DNA of 64,000 nt from Oscillospiraceae bacterium (GTDB lineage Bacteria; Bacillota; Clostridia; Oscillospirales; Ruminococcaceae), in contig JAFXGY010000050.1 of the NCBI GenBank assembly GCA_017536625.1, positions 19,545 to 83,544 on the forward strand. Direction: 5' to 3'. Positions within the stretch are counted from its first letter, which is position 1, and the number at the start of each line of letters is the position of its first letter. The notes below the pieces were generated by a model. The model was not told where the DNA came from. It did not search any database and saw only the letters and a program-made list of their open reading frames with translations. The translations under genes and the position numbers were made by a program. Of the stretch, positions 1 to 7,777 are shown piece by piece.

Positions 1-70
1 AGCGGAAACAAATTCAAATTATATTTTGATTTGTCAGCAGGCTTATAAAGAATAATTCACACTTTAATCA

Positions 71-99
71 TTGAAAAAAACTTCGGAATAAACTATAAT
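71..99 (+). promoter_or_regulatory. Sigma-A type promoter of the nucleotidyltransferase-like gene
   Basis: TTGAAA at 71-76 and TATAAT at 94-99 are separated by 17 bases, and an AAGGAGG ribosome site follows at 111-117. No coding region is seen in the first 124 bases of the window. Confidence 0.6.
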
Positions 100-124
100 A
101 TTTTCAGCGAAAGGAGGCGGAAGA

Positions 125-1288
125 ATGAACCATATGCAAAAGGGCGTCATAATGCTCATAAAAAGTGCCATAACCGGGGAAGCACAGCCTTTGCCTGAAG
201 GGTTTTCCATTGATGAAGCCTATGGATTTATTGTGAAGCACAAAATTATGATGCTTGCTTATGACGGGGCTGTAAGATGCGGTATTCCAAAGGAAAACCC
301 GACCATGCAAAAGCTCTTTCAAAGTTATATACAGGGGCTTTTATACAGCGAAAAGCAGATGAAAGCAGTAAGCGAAATTTATTCCGCCTTTGATGAAAAC
401 GGAATAGATTATCTGCCGCTCAAAGGCTGTAACATGAAGTACCTTTATCCGAAGCCGGAACTTCGGCTTATGGGCGATGCAGATATTCTTATAAAAGAGG
501 AGCAGTACATAAAAATAAAAAAGGTTTTATCGGAACTCGGATATTCCGATCTGGGCATAATTTCCAACCATTATGTCTGGGATTCTCCGGAACTGCATAT
601 TGAAGCTCATATTTCCCCGATGCCTGCTTCAAATCAAAAATTTTATGATTATTACGGAAAAGGATGGGCAAAAGCACATAAATCCGAAGGCTGCCGTTAT
701 ATTTATTCAAAAGAGGACAGTTTCATTTTTTTGTTCATACATTTTGCAAGACATTATCTTGATGGTGGAATAGGCATCAGGCACGCTGCGGATATTTTTG
801 TCTATATGAATAATTTTTGCGATATGGATTATTCCTATATCGAAGAAGAGATGGAAAAACTCGGGATTTTAAAATTCTATAAGAATGTCCTTACTGTGCT
901 TGATTATTGGTTCAAGAACGGCAATGTGACCGATTCCGCAAAAATTGTTTCAGATTTTATAATGGAAAGCGGAAACTGGGGAAGTTTCGAATCTTCTGCA
1001 TTGGCCACGGGACACAACAGCTTTTTGGCAGAAGAAAAAGTTTCGGGAACGAAAGGCAAAAACTTTTTTAACGAAGTTTTTCCAAACAAAAAAATAATGA
1101 CCCAAAGATACAGTTGGGTGGATAATAAAACTTTATTAATGCCTGCAGCCTGGGTCGCAAGATGGGTTGATGCAATTATTTTCAGAAGGAAAAATATAAA
1201 AATAAAAGTAAAGAAAATCAAAATGATGAATGATGAAAAAATTGATGAATACCGTGATAATCTCAGAAAATCCGGATTCGATATTTAA
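125..1288 (+). CDS. NTP_transf_5 family (uncharacterised nucleotidyltransferase-like) protein
   Basis: This 387-residue cytoplasmic protein has the hallmark of the NTP_transf_5 family (PF14907). An 'LPLKG' strand leads into a 'LYPKPELRLMGDADILI' segment (roughly residues 97-122) that carries the R..GD.D pattern of nucleotidyltransferase active sites. The family is often found near polysaccharide or lasso-peptide loci, but its substrate is unknown and nothing here identifies one. The start at 125 is supported by AAGGAGG seven bases upstream. The gene is monocistronic, with its own promoter and a strong terminator. The family call is from recognised motifs; the biochemical role is not established. 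Confidence 0.75.
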   Translation: MNHMQKGVIMLIKSAITGEAQPLPEGFSIDEAYGFIVKHKIMMLAYDGAVRCGIPKENPTMQKLFQSYIQGLLYSEKQMKAVSEIYSAFDENGIDYLPLKGCNMKYLYPKPELRLMGDADILIKEEQYIKIKKVLSELGYSDLGIISNHYVWDSPELHIEAHISPMPASNQKFYDYYGKGWAKAHKSEGCRYIYSKEDSFIFLFIHFARHYLDGGIGIRHAADIFVYMNNFCDMDYSYIEEEMEKLGILKFYKNVLTVLDYWFKNGNVTDSAKIVSDFIMESGNWGSFESSALATGHNSFLAEEKVSGTKGKNFFNEVFPNKKIMTQRYSWVDNKTLLMPAAWVARWVDAIIFRRKNIKIKVKKIKMMNDEKIDEYRDNLRKSGFDI

Positions 1289-1290
1289 AG

Positions 1291-1323
1291 AAAAACACCC
1301 GTTAAAAAAACGGGTGTTTTTTT
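1291..1323 (+). terminator. Rho-independent terminator
   Basis: A perfect 10-bp stem AAAACACCCG/CGGGTGTTTT flanks an A-rich loop and runs into a T tract directly after the stop of the nucleotidyltransferase-like gene. Confidence 0.85.
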
Positions 1324-1433
1324 GTTTGGTTATCAAAAAGCGCATTAATAAAGGCTTTTTTTGCTGTGGGGAAAAATAATTTTTGAAAAATCGAAACTTA
1401 GAAAAACGAAGTAAATCGAAGAAAAACGGCGAA

Positions 1434-1450
1434 AAACGAAGTATTCGTTT
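1434..1450. repeat. Inverted repeat AAACGAA-GTA-TTCGTTT upstream of rplM promoter
   Basis: A perfect 7-bp inverted repeat with a 3-base spacer lies about 30 bases upstream of the rplM -35 box, at the end of an A-rich stretch with recurring GAAAAACG words (about 1381-1440). It could be an operator or an upstream activating region. No factor can be named. Confidence 0.35.
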
Positions 1451-1478
1451 TGCAAATCAAATTTTTTCAAAAAAGCTG

Positions 1479-1507
1479 TTGACAAAGCCCTTTTCTTTAA
1501 TTATAAT
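1479..1507 (+). promoter_or_regulatory. Consensus promoter of rplM-rpsI
   Basis: Perfect TTGACA (1479-1484) and TATAAT (1502-1507) boxes are 17 bases apart, as expected for a highly expressed ribosomal protein operon. The leader of about 55 bases would be long enough for an L13-type autoregulatory structure, which I could not confirm by eye. Confidence 0.85.
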
Positions 1508-1569
1508 AATGACTGTCGCTTTTGAACGAAAGTAATATTATAAGGAAATTTAAATCGGAGGTAAACGCT

Positions 1570-1998
1570 ATGTCCACTACTATGCCGAATGCCGCTACTA
1601 TCGAGCGCAAATGGTATGTTCTTGACGCTGCAGGCAAACCCCTCGGTCGCACTGCTGCAACTGCCGCTGTTCTTCTTCGCGGCAAACATAAAGTTGATTT
1701 TGCTCCCCATGCTGACTGCGGCGATTACGTTGTAATCATCAATGCCGAAAAAGCAGTTCTCACCGGTAACAAACTCATCCAGAAAAAATATTATCATCAC
1801 ACCGGTTATGTAGGCCACCTCAAAGAGGTCAACTACAAAACCCTTATGGCAAAAAACCCCGCTTTCGCTATGAAACTTGCTGTTAAAGGCATGCTTCCCC
1901 ACAACAGCGTTGGCGCAAAAAGCCTTACCCGCTGCCACATCTATGCTGGCGCAAACCACAAACACCAGGCTCAGGCTCCCGAAGCTTGGGTAAAATGA
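1570..1998 (+). CDS. rplM: 50S ribosomal protein L13
   Basis: L13 is a large-subunit protein that binds 23S rRNA early in assembly. The 142-residue length equals that of E. coli L13, and family segments are plain: 'ERKWYVLDA' near the N-terminus, 'KHKVDFAPHADCGDYVV', 'Y.HTGY.G' and 'GMLPHN' near the C-terminus. An upstream in-frame ATG at 1522 exists, but the start at 1570 is preferred because GGAGGT (1557-1562) lies seven bases before it and the resulting N-terminus matches the family. It is followed by rpsI in the universally conserved L13-S9 operon. Confidence 0.97.
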   Translation: MSTTMPNAATIERKWYVLDAAGKPLGRTAATAAVLLRGKHKVDFAPHADCGDYVVIINAEKAVLTGNKLIQKKYYHHTGYVGHLKEVNYKTLMAKNPAFAMKLAVKGMLPHNSVGAKSLTRCHIYAGANHKHQAQAPEAWVK

Positions 1999-2019
1999 TT
2001 CGGAAGGAGGACGTAAACC

Positions 2020-2421
2020 ATGTATGATTCTAACCCTTACTTCTACGGTACCGGTAGAAGAAAAAGCTCTGTAGCTCGTGTTCGCGTTTATCCTAACGGA
2101 ACCGGCGCAATCACCATCAACGGCCGCGACATCGACGATTATTTCGGCCTTGATACCCTCAAACTCATTGTTCGTCAGCCCATGGAACTCACCGAAACCG
2201 TTGGTGCATTCGATATCATCTGCACCGTAACCGGCGGCGGCGTAACCGGCCAGGCAGGCGCAATCCGTCACGGCCTTTCCCGTGCTCTTCTTCAGTATAA
2301 CGAAGAGCTCAGACCTACCCTCAAAAAAGCAGGTCTTCTTACCCGTGACCCCAGAATGAAAGAACGTAAAAAATACGGTCTCAAAAAAGCACGTCGTGCA
2401 CCTCAGTTCTCCAAACGTTAA
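2020..2421 (+). CDS. rpsI: 30S ribosomal protein S9
   Basis: S9 is a small-subunit protein whose basic C-terminal tail reaches the P-site tRNA. The 133-residue product shows '[14 protein letters not shown]', '[17 protein letters not shown]', and the diagnostic ending 'RRAPQFSKR'. The start has a strong AAGGAGG site at 2004-2010. It is co-transcribed with rplM (22 bases apart) and closed by a terminator. Confidence 0.98.
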   Translation: MYDSNPYFYGTGRRKSSVARVRVYPNGTGAITINGRDIDDYFGLDTLKLIVRQPMELTETVGAFDIICTVTGGGVTGQAGAIRHGLSRALLQYNEELRPTLKKAGLLTRDPRMKERKKYGLKKARRAPQFSKR

Positions 2422-2442
2422 TCGTTTCCAAGAGAATGTTCA

Positions 2443-2474
2443 GGAACCTCACCATCTGGTGGGGTTCTTTTTTT
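2443..2474 (+). terminator. Terminator of the rplM-rpsI operon
   Basis: AACCTCACC/GGTGGGGTT stem (one G-U pair) with a 4-base loop runs into a run of T residues. Confidence 0.8.
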
Positions 2475-2530
2475 GCCTTCCCAGAGGGGAAGGTGGCAAA
2501 GCTGAAAGCTTTGACGGATGAGGGATTATA
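2475..2530 (+). repeat. Structured dispersed repeat, copy 1 (half-element)
   Basis: CCTTCC(2476-2481)/GGAAGG(2488-2493) forms the first hairpin, followed by TGG and a second hairpin CAAAGCT-GAA-AGCTTTG (2497-2513), then ACGGATGAGGGATT. This is the same architecture as the copies near 62.6 and 63.9 kb, but with a different second stem. Confidence 0.7.
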
Positions 2531-2561
2531 GGTAACCCGGAGGGCAGTTTCGTTTAAAAAC

Positions 2562-2583
2562 GGGCGGATTATATCCGCCCCTA
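2562..2583. repeat. Dispersed palindrome GGGCGGAT..ATCCGCCC, copy 1
   Basis: GGGCGGATTATATCCGCCC followed by CTAC recurs almost exactly at 62631-62653. In both places it lies just downstream of a structured-repeat half-element. Confidence 0.7.
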
Positions 2584-2615
2584 CAGTTTTGGTGATATGC
2601 GCCACATATATAAAC

Positions 2616-2650
2616 AAAAAAGGCTGAAAGATTTCTCTTTCAGCCTTTTT
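2616..2650 (-). terminator. Terminator of the trigger-factor-like gene (bidirectional)
   Basis: AAAAAGGCTGAAAG/CTTTCAGCCTTTTT is a 14-bp inverted repeat with T tracts on both strands, located 18 bases past the stop codon of the minus-strand gene. Confidence 0.8.
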
Positions 2651-2667
2651 CTTCGTCTAATATTAAA

Positions 2668-3612
2668 TTATTTTACGGTGTTTTCTGCGGCTTCGCGGAT
2701 AAGGTGCATTACCTTTCCGATGATTATGCTGCGAACAACGGCCTTTTCAAAATCATCGTTATAAAGTTCCTTAAGCTGTTCCATGGTAATGCCGTTCTGC
2801 ATTGCAACGTGGGCAAGCGCTTCGTCAATTTCGTTCTTTTCGGCGGTGATGTTTTCCAAAGCGGCAATCTCATCAACAGCGGCGCGGACTTTGATGCTTG
2901 TTACAGCGTTTTCTCTTGCGTCAGCTTTAAGTTTTTCAACGCTGGTTCCGGTGAACTGGCAGTACATCTCAAGATTCATTCCCTGATGTTCAAGTTCCGC
3001 GGAAAGACGTCCTATCTGTTCGTCAAGTTCTGCTTCGATTTCCTCTTCGGAAGGAGCAAAATCAAGGGAATTTGCCGCTTCGACCATAAGACGGTCCTGA
3101 AGATCCATTTCAGCCTGTTCGTCAACATAATTCTGCATGGAAAGAGCAAGCTTTTCGCGGAATTCTTCCATGGTTTCGCAATCGCCGAATTCCTTTGCGA
3201 ATTCGTCATTAGGTTCATAGGTGGATTTTGCGTGGATGTGGTGGATTTTGCAGCGGAATTCCGCGGCTTTTCCCGCAAGTTTTTCGGAATGATATGCTTC
3301 CGGGAAGGTTACGGAAACGATTACCTCTTCACCGATTTCTTTGCCGACGAGCTGTTCTTCGAATCCGGGAATGAACATTCCGCTTCCAAGGGTAAGGGGC
3401 TGGTGTTCGGCGGTGCCCCCGGGGAACTGTTCGCCTTCGCAAAAACCTGCGTAATCAATGATAACTTCATCGCCAAGCTGTGCGGGGCGGTCGGTTATGT
3501 GTTCGATTTTCGGGTTTTCCTGCAAAATTCCGTCAATCTGCTGCTGAACGTCCTGTTCCGTAACGATATAGCGTTTGAAATCGGCCTTAAGGCCGCGGTA
3601 AACAAAGCTCAT
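2668..3612 (-). CDS. Trigger-factor-like FKBP-type peptidyl-prolyl isomerase lacking the ribosome-binding domain
   Basis: The 314-residue protein aligns with trigger factor only from the linker into its FKBP isomerase domain ('GDEVIIDYAGF', 'LGSGMFIPGFEEQLVG', 'VTFPEAYHSEKLAGK', about residues 45-140). It continues through the helical C-terminal chaperone arms. The N-terminal domain with the ribosome-docking GFRxGKxP signature (about 110 residues) is absent. The start at 3612 has AAGGAG (3619-3624) six bases upstream, and upstream in-frame sequence reads as noncoding. It should act as a soluble isomerase/chaperone not tethered to the ribosome. A full-length tig is expected elsewhere in the genome (inference). 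Confidence 0.88.
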   Translation of the reverse strand: MSFVYRGLKADFKRYIVTEQDVQQQIDGILQENPKIEHITDRPAQLGDEVIIDYAGFCEGEQFPGGTAEHQPLTLGSGMFIPGFEEQLVGKEIGEEVIVSVTFPEAYHSEKLAGKAAEFRCKIHHIHAKSTYEPNDEFAKEFGDCETMEEFREKLALSMQNYVDEQAEMDLQDRLMVEAANSLDFAPSEEEIEAELDEQIGRLSAELEHQGMNLEMYCQFTGTSVEKLKADARENAVTSIKVRAAVDEIAALENITAEKNEIDEALAHVAMQNGITMEQLKELYNDDFEKAVVRSIIIGKVMHLIREAAENTVK

Positions 3613-3726
3613 AAAAATCTCCTTGTCGTCAATAAAAAATATAAAGCCCGCAAAAGCGCGGTATATGAAGATGTTAATCTGTTTTCGGGAATTTGTCAAG
3701 CAAAAGAGTAAGAAACCCGGGATAAA

Positions 3727-3755
3727 AAATACGGCGCAGTTTTCTGCGCCGCATT
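3727..3755 (-). terminator. Terminator of the lipoprotein gene
   Basis: CGGCGCAG-TTTT-CTGCGCCG stem (3732-3751). On the minus strand it is followed by TATTTTTTATC. Confidence 0.75.
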
Positions 3756-3769
3756 GTTTATCGGAATAT

Positions 3770-4750
3770 TCAGCCAAAGGGCACAAAATCCCAGAAATTT
3801 CGGCTTTCGCCGGTTTCTTCGTCATCACCAAGATAAGTATCAGGGTCGAAGATATATATTCTTCCGGTGTTTTCGTCCGTTTTCATCAAAAGGTCAGGGG
3901 AAATCAAAGTTGCTTCATAAAGGGTTTTGCCGTTTTCGCTTTTAATTTTTTCAATAATTATTTTTCCGTCATAAACCCAGGAAGTGTTATCGCCGTTCTG
4001 GAAGATTGCAAAATTAATTTCGCACCCTGCCGCAATATTTCCATCATAATCCGCCGGCGACCAGCGGATAAAATCGTGGTCATCAATGACTATGTTATGC
4101 CCGAGCTGGAAATAGGGCTTATCAACGTCAACAAGCCTTCCTTCGCCGCCGGAAGCGCTTATCCTCGAAAAATCAACGCGCATTTCAAAATCAAAGAAAG
4201 GTTCCTTCGAACTCATGGCCGGGGCATATTCAAACAAGGCTTTGCCGATTGAATCTTCCGGCAAAAGGAGTTCAATGCTGTGCACAAGGAAGGGATGATT
4301 TTCGTCATTGACCGGGGTGATGTTCATGCACCAGATTTCGCCGTCAACAAGCAGGAAGGATGAAAGTTCCGTTATGGGCTGATACATTATTTTGCCATAT
4401 TGAAAAATATCGAAAATCTCCTCCGGAACAAGGAAAAGTTCGTTCCATTCTTCCTCGGAATAAGGGAATTCCTGCCATTCCCATTTTTCCACCGGTAAGA
4501 CCTTTTCTTCGGAATAAACACTGTATTTGCAAACGACGGAATCTTCGGTTATTTCATATCTTGTGTATGTCGGCCCGCAAAAACCAAACAGGGAACCGCT
4601 GAAAATCGCTTTTGCTCCGATATATGTTGTTCCGGGTTTTATTATGGCGGAATTTTCTTCGGATTCTGCGGGAAGCGAAGGAGCACACCCGCAGAAAACC
4701 ATGAGCACGGAAAAAACAAGAATGAGCACGGATATTTTCTTTTTGAGCAC
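3770..4750 (-). CDS. Putative lipoprotein of unknown function
   Basis: A 326-residue exported protein. The N-terminus is basic (MLKKK), followed by a hydrophobic stretch and a lipobox ending in 'FCGC', so cleavage and lipidation at Cys21-22 are predicted. The mature part is rich in Glu, Trp and aromatic residues with no family I recognise. The start codon is GTG, with AGGAGG (4759-4764) eight bases upstream. Two flanking features suggest it stands alone: its own terminator and divergence from the peptidase gene. It could be a small-molecule binding or sensory lipoprotein, but no evidence favours any role. Confidence 0.7.
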   Translation of the reverse strand: MLKKKISVLILVFSVLMVFCGCAPSLPAESEENSAIIKPGTTYIGAKAIFSGSLFGFCGPTYTRYEITEDSVVCKYSVYSEEKVLPVEKWEWQEFPYSEEEWNELFLVPEEIFDIFQYGKIMYQPITELSSFLLVDGEIWCMNITPVNDENHPFLVHSIELLLPEDSIGKALFEYAPAMSSKEPFFDFEMRVDFSRISASGGEGRLVDVDKPYFQLGHNIVIDDHDFIRWSPADYDGNIAAGCEINFAIFQNGDNTSWVYDGKIIIEKIKSENGKTLYEATLISPDLLMKTDENTGRIYIFDPDTYLGDDEETGESRNFWDFVPFG

Positions 4751-4862
4751 GGGTAACGCCTCCTTTATATATTACCTGATTTTAAAATAGCATAAGAAAA
4801 ACGAAAAATCAAGCGGGAGATCAGGGAATATTCCGAAAAGCAATATTTTGCTTTCCTTTGCG

Positions 4863-4891
4863 TTGACAGCGCAAAACACCGGGAATATAAT
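4863..4891 (+). promoter_or_regulatory. Consensus promoter of the P1 peptidase gene
   Basis: Perfect TTGACA (4863-4868), 17-base spacer and TATAAT (4886-4891). Confidence 0.8.
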
Positions 4892-4928
4892 AAAGCCATA
4901 AAAATCAAATGCGAAGGCGGGCGGAAGA

Positions 4929-5900
4929 ATGAACGAAATAAAGGAAATCAGCATTCACGAAATAAAGCATATAAATATCGGCCATGCCCAGGATTTTGAG
5001 CACGGAACCGGCTGCACCGTTATCCTCTGTGATAAAAAAGCCGTCTGCGGGGTTGATGTCCGGGGAGGCGGACCTGCTTCGAGAGAAACCGAGCTTTTGA
5101 ATCCCTTGATGAGCAACGACGGAATAAACGCTCTGCTTTTAAGCGGCGGAAGCGCCTTCGGGCTTGATGCCGCCGGCGGGGTTATGAAATATCTTGAAGA
5201 AAAAGGCAGGGGAGTCAAAGTCGGTAACGCCGTCGTTCCGATAGTAGTCGGCTCCTGCATTTTCGATCTCGGCTGCGGCGATGGTACTTTCCGCCCGGAT
5301 GCGAAAATGGGTTATGAAGCCTGCATCGACAGCGAAAAGAATATCGAGCGCAACGGAAATATCGGCGCCGGAACCGGTGCGACCGTTGGCAAAATGCACG
5401 GCGATGATTTTTCGATGAAATCGGGCCTTGGCTGTTACTGTATCCAGATGGGCGCTCTTAAAGTTGGCGCCATAGTTGCCGTGAACGCCATTGGCGACGT
5501 TTTCGAAATGGATTCGAACAAACAGCTGGCTGGGCTTCTCAATAAAAACAAGGACGCAATGCTTTCGAGCGAAGTGGAAGCGGTGAAGCTTCTTCACCTT
5601 GCAAGCAAATTTACCTTCAACACCACCATTGGCGCAATAATCACCAATGCGGATCTTGATAAAGCCGAAATGAACAAAGTTGCCGCCATGGCTTCCAACG
5701 GAATTGCCCGGACCATACGCCCGGTGAATACCTCCATGGATGGGGATACAGTCTATGCCCTCTGCACCGGAAAAGTCAAAACCTGCGCGGACGTTGTGGG
5801 AACGCTTGGCGCAAGGGTTATGGGAAAAGCCATAGAAAAAGCTGTGCTTTCTGCAGAAGGCGCTTATGGGCACAAATGCGCAAAAGATTTTCTTGAATAA
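4929..5900 (+). CDS. P1 family (DmpA/BapA-type, S58) aminopeptidase
   Basis: This 323-residue protein belongs to the P1/S58 group of self-cleaving N-terminal nucleophile aminopeptidases/esterases. Family landmarks are 'GGGPASRETELL', 'LSGGSAFGLDAAGGV', 'GNIGAGTGATVGK' and, near residue 235, 'FNTTIGAIITNADL'. By analogy with DmpA the precursor would be split before a Thr/Ser in that last segment to expose the nucleophile (family knowledge; cleavage site inferred). It would hydrolyse N-terminal residues from short or beta-peptides in the cytoplasm. It is monocistronic behind a consensus promoter. The ribosome site is weak (GGCGGGCGG) but no better start exists. Confidence 0.85.
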   Translation: MNEIKEISIHEIKHINIGHAQDFEHGTGCTVILCDKKAVCGVDVRGGGPASRETELLNPLMSNDGINALLLSGGSAFGLDAAGGVMKYLEEKGRGVKVGNAVVPIVVGSCIFDLGCGDGTFRPDAKMGYEACIDSEKNIERNGNIGAGTGATVGKMHGDDFSMKSGLGCYCIQMGALKVGAIVAVNAIGDVFEMDSNKQLAGLLNKNKDAMLSSEVEAVKLLHLASKFTFNTTIGAIITNADLDKAEMNKVAAMASNGIARTIRPVNTSMDGDTVYALCTGKVKTCADVVGTLGARVMGKAIEKAVLSAEGAYGHKCAKDFLE

Positions 5901-5914
5901 TTTTTTCAGAAAAC

Positions 5915-5946
5915 GCGACCTTTTCCCCCAAAAAATCCTGCATATA
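5915..5946 (+). promoter_or_regulatory. Candidate ECF-type autoregulatory promoter
   Basis: GCGACCTTTT (5915-5924) resembles the AACCTTTT -35 region of ECF promoters and CATATAA (5941-5947) sits 16 bases beyond it. No sigma-A boxes are evident before the sigma gene. The assignment is tentative. Confidence 0.35.
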
Positions 5947-5982
5947 AAGTGAAAGAAAAAATTCGGGGAGGTGAACTTTTCC

Positions 5983-6537
5983 TTGAAAGACGAAAATATA
6001 ATCGGCCTTTATTTTGAAAGAAACGAAAAAGCCATTGCTGAAACGGATAAAAAATACGGGAAGCTTTGCTTTTCCATCGCGCATAACATTCTTCAAAGCC
6101 CGGAAGATTCAAAAGAATGTGTGAATGATACTTACCTTCATCTTTGGAACAGCATTCCGCCGGTGAAGCCGAAAAATTTTCCGGCTTTTATTTCGAAGGT
6201 TGCGCGTTTTGTTTCCTTCGATAGGTACGATTTTCTCCATGCAAAAAAACGCTTTTCCGAAGGGGAAGTTCCCTTTGAAGAACTGGAGGAAGTCCTTTCG
6301 GACGACAGAATGAAGAAGGAAACGGAGGATTCGGAACTCGGAGAAATAATCGACGGATTCCTCCGGAAGGAAAAAACGGATTCCCGGAACGTTTTTATTC
6401 GCCGCTATTATTTTTGCGATTCCGTAAGCGAAATCGCAAAGCGCTTTGCCTTCAGCGAAAGCAAGGTGAAAAGCATGCTTGGAAGAACGCGCAAAAGGCT
6501 CCGGGAATATCTCGAAAAGGAAGGGGTGCGCTTATGA
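5983..6537 (+). CDS. ECF-type RNA polymerase sigma factor
   Basis: A 184-residue sigma-70 family protein with region 2 (about residues 10-85, 'SIAHNILQSPEDSKECVNDTYLHLW') and region 4 ('FIRRYYFCDSVSEIAKRFAFSESKVKSMLGRTRKRLREYL', about 135-175). A TTG start at 5983 is preferred over the GTG at 5971. The GTG lies inside the GGGGAGGTG ribosome site itself, whereas the TTG is ten bases past it and gives the family N-terminus MKDENIIGLYF. Its stop overlaps the start of the next gene (ATGA), so the two are translationally coupled as a sigma/anti-sigma pair. Confidence 0.88.
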   Translation: MKDENIIGLYFERNEKAIAETDKKYGKLCFSIAHNILQSPEDSKECVNDTYLHLWNSIPPVKPKNFPAFISKVARFVSFDRYDFLHAKKRFSEGEVPFEELEEVLSDDRMKKETEDSELGEIIDGFLRKEKTDSRNVFIRRYYFCDSVSEIAKRFAFSESKVKSMLGRTRKRLREYLEKEGVRL

Positions 6538-7202
6538 AAACACCGAAAATCGCAAAAGCGCTCGGCTTCATCGGTGATGACCTTATCACCGAAGCGATGG
6601 ATTATCGCCCGAAGAAAAAAGCGCCCTTCAAAAAGATGCTTGCCCTTGCGGCTTGTTTTTGCTTCATATCCATTCTGGTTCTTGCCTTGCCGTATATATC
6701 GGGTGCTTCCGCCGAAGACCCGGATTGGCCCAAAACCCATTTCGAAACCGAATCTTACGAAGAGATAGCCGCAAAATGCGGCGAAGACCTTCTTATCGAT
6801 AAGCTTGCGGTAAAAGAAGATTTTCACAGCGAATATATCCTCGAAATCCGCAAAGGAGGCTCCTTCGAAAATCCCGCGGATTTCATAGGCCTTTCAGCGA
6901 CGGTGAATTACGGCAAAAGCATTTTTGATTCCGAAGGGGAACAGTTCTTCTGCTTCATTTCCTTTAACGGAAAAGCTGACGGGGTTTTCATCGATGAATA
7001 CCTTCGGAGCGGGGAATTTGAAACAAAAGAAATGACCGTTGACGGATATTCCGTAAAATATGCGGAAATGGAACCACTGAACAAAATTAATGCAAACAGG
7101 ATTATTGCCGAATTTGAATACGGCGGGTATAAATATTACGTTTCTTCGGAATCCCCGAATCCGGAGTTTTTCGGGGATATGATGGAAAATATGCTCGGAT
7201 AA
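6534..7202 (+). CDS. Membrane protein cognate to the ECF sigma factor (putative anti-sigma factor)
   Basis: The 222-residue product begins with 'LGFIGDDLITEAM', the short cytoplasmic motif typical of anti-sigma-like partners of this sigma group in Clostridia. A basic segment and one transmembrane helix (about residues 34-55) follow, then an extracytoplasmic domain of about 165 residues. The ATG overlaps the sigma stop (ATGA). By context it should hold the sigma factor at the membrane and respond to an external signal. The domain outside the membrane is not a family I recognise. Confidence 0.75.
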   Translation: MKTPKIAKALGFIGDDLITEAMDYRPKKKAPFKKMLALAACFCFISILVLALPYISGASAEDPDWPKTHFETESYEEIAAKCGEDLLIDKLAVKEDFHSEYILEIRKGGSFENPADFIGLSATVNYGKSIFDSEGEQFFCFISFNGKADGVFIDEYLRSGEFETKEMTVDGYSVKYAEMEPLNKINANRIIAEFEYGGYKYYVSSESPNPEFFGDMMENMLG

Positions 7203-7207
7203 AAAAA

Positions 7208-7246
7208 GAAAGCCCTCTCCGCTTTTTTGCGGAGAAGGCTTTTTTG
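7208..7246. terminator. Bidirectional terminator between anti-sigma and YgjV-like genes
   Basis: AGCCCTCTCCGC/GCGGAGAAGGCT stem around a T-rich loop, with T tracts on both strands. It serves the converging genes on either side. Confidence 0.8.
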
Positions 7247-7252
7247 TTTTTT

Positions 7253-7762
7253 TTATGCCGCTTTTCTTTCCTTATGGATTTTTACCATGCTGATGCTGTT
7301 GGAAATAACGGTGAAAGCGCTGAACCACACGGAAACATAATTGTGATGATAAATATCATAAACCGCCCACATGATAAGGGTGATGATGATTACCCATTTG
7401 AACCACATTGCGTCCTTGGTATCAATATTCCAGGTGAACATACCCGCCGCAATAATCGGAATCCAGGTTATGGGGTTCAGCGTTATGGTGGAAACTGAAA
7501 GAGCCGCCTGAACGGCGATGAGTGCGATTTTTATGGCAGGGGAACACTTCCATTTTGCGATGATTATGTTTCTCGCAACGCTCACAAGGCTTGCAATGCA
7601 GCCGCCGAATCCTCCGAGAAGGAAATGGGAAAGAGCGTTCAGCCCGAACTGAAGAGTCTGGAAGATTATGTATCTGTCCTTGTTTTTAATGAAGCCGATG
7701 AACACCATAACGGTGCAGCCAAGGAGAGAAACGATATTGCCGAGAAGGATATTCACTTCCAT
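7253..7762 (-). CDS. YgjV family inner-membrane protein (second of a tandem pair)
   Basis: A 169-residue, strongly hydrophobic protein with about five membrane helices. It matches the YgjV (Imp-YgjV, PF10688) family, which has no settled function. Shared marks with its neighbour are 'HFLLGG.GG', 'LNPITW.P', 'FTW..D', 'FKWV.I.T..MW..YD.Y'. GGAGG (7771-7775) sits eight bases before the ATG and nearly touches the upstream stop, so the two paralogues form one operon. The pair probably arose by tandem duplication; amino-acid divergence is large. Confidence 0.75.
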   Translation of the reverse strand: MEVNILLGNIVSLLGCTVMVFIGFIKNKDRYIIFQTLQFGLNALSHFLLGGFGGCIASLVSVARNIIIAKWKCSPAIKIALIAVQAALSVSTITLNPITWIPIIAAGMFTWNIDTKDAMWFKWVIIITLIMWAVYDIYHHNYVSVWFSAFTVISNSISMVKIHKERKAA

Positions 7763-7777
7763 GGATTATTCCTCCGC

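Noticed and set aside
1381-1440. Tandem GAAAAACG-like words upstream of rplM
   Set aside because: Irregular A-rich low-complexity sequence; no consistent period, so not reported as a repeat array.
2704-3711. Long plus-strand open frame opposite the trigger-factor-like gene
   Set aside because: It is the antisense shadow of a gene with clear domains; codon bias of this genome keeps antisense frames open.
5971-5982. GTG start for the ECF sigma factor at 5971
   Set aside because: The codon is part of the GGGGAGGTG ribosome site; the TTG at 5983 has correct spacing.
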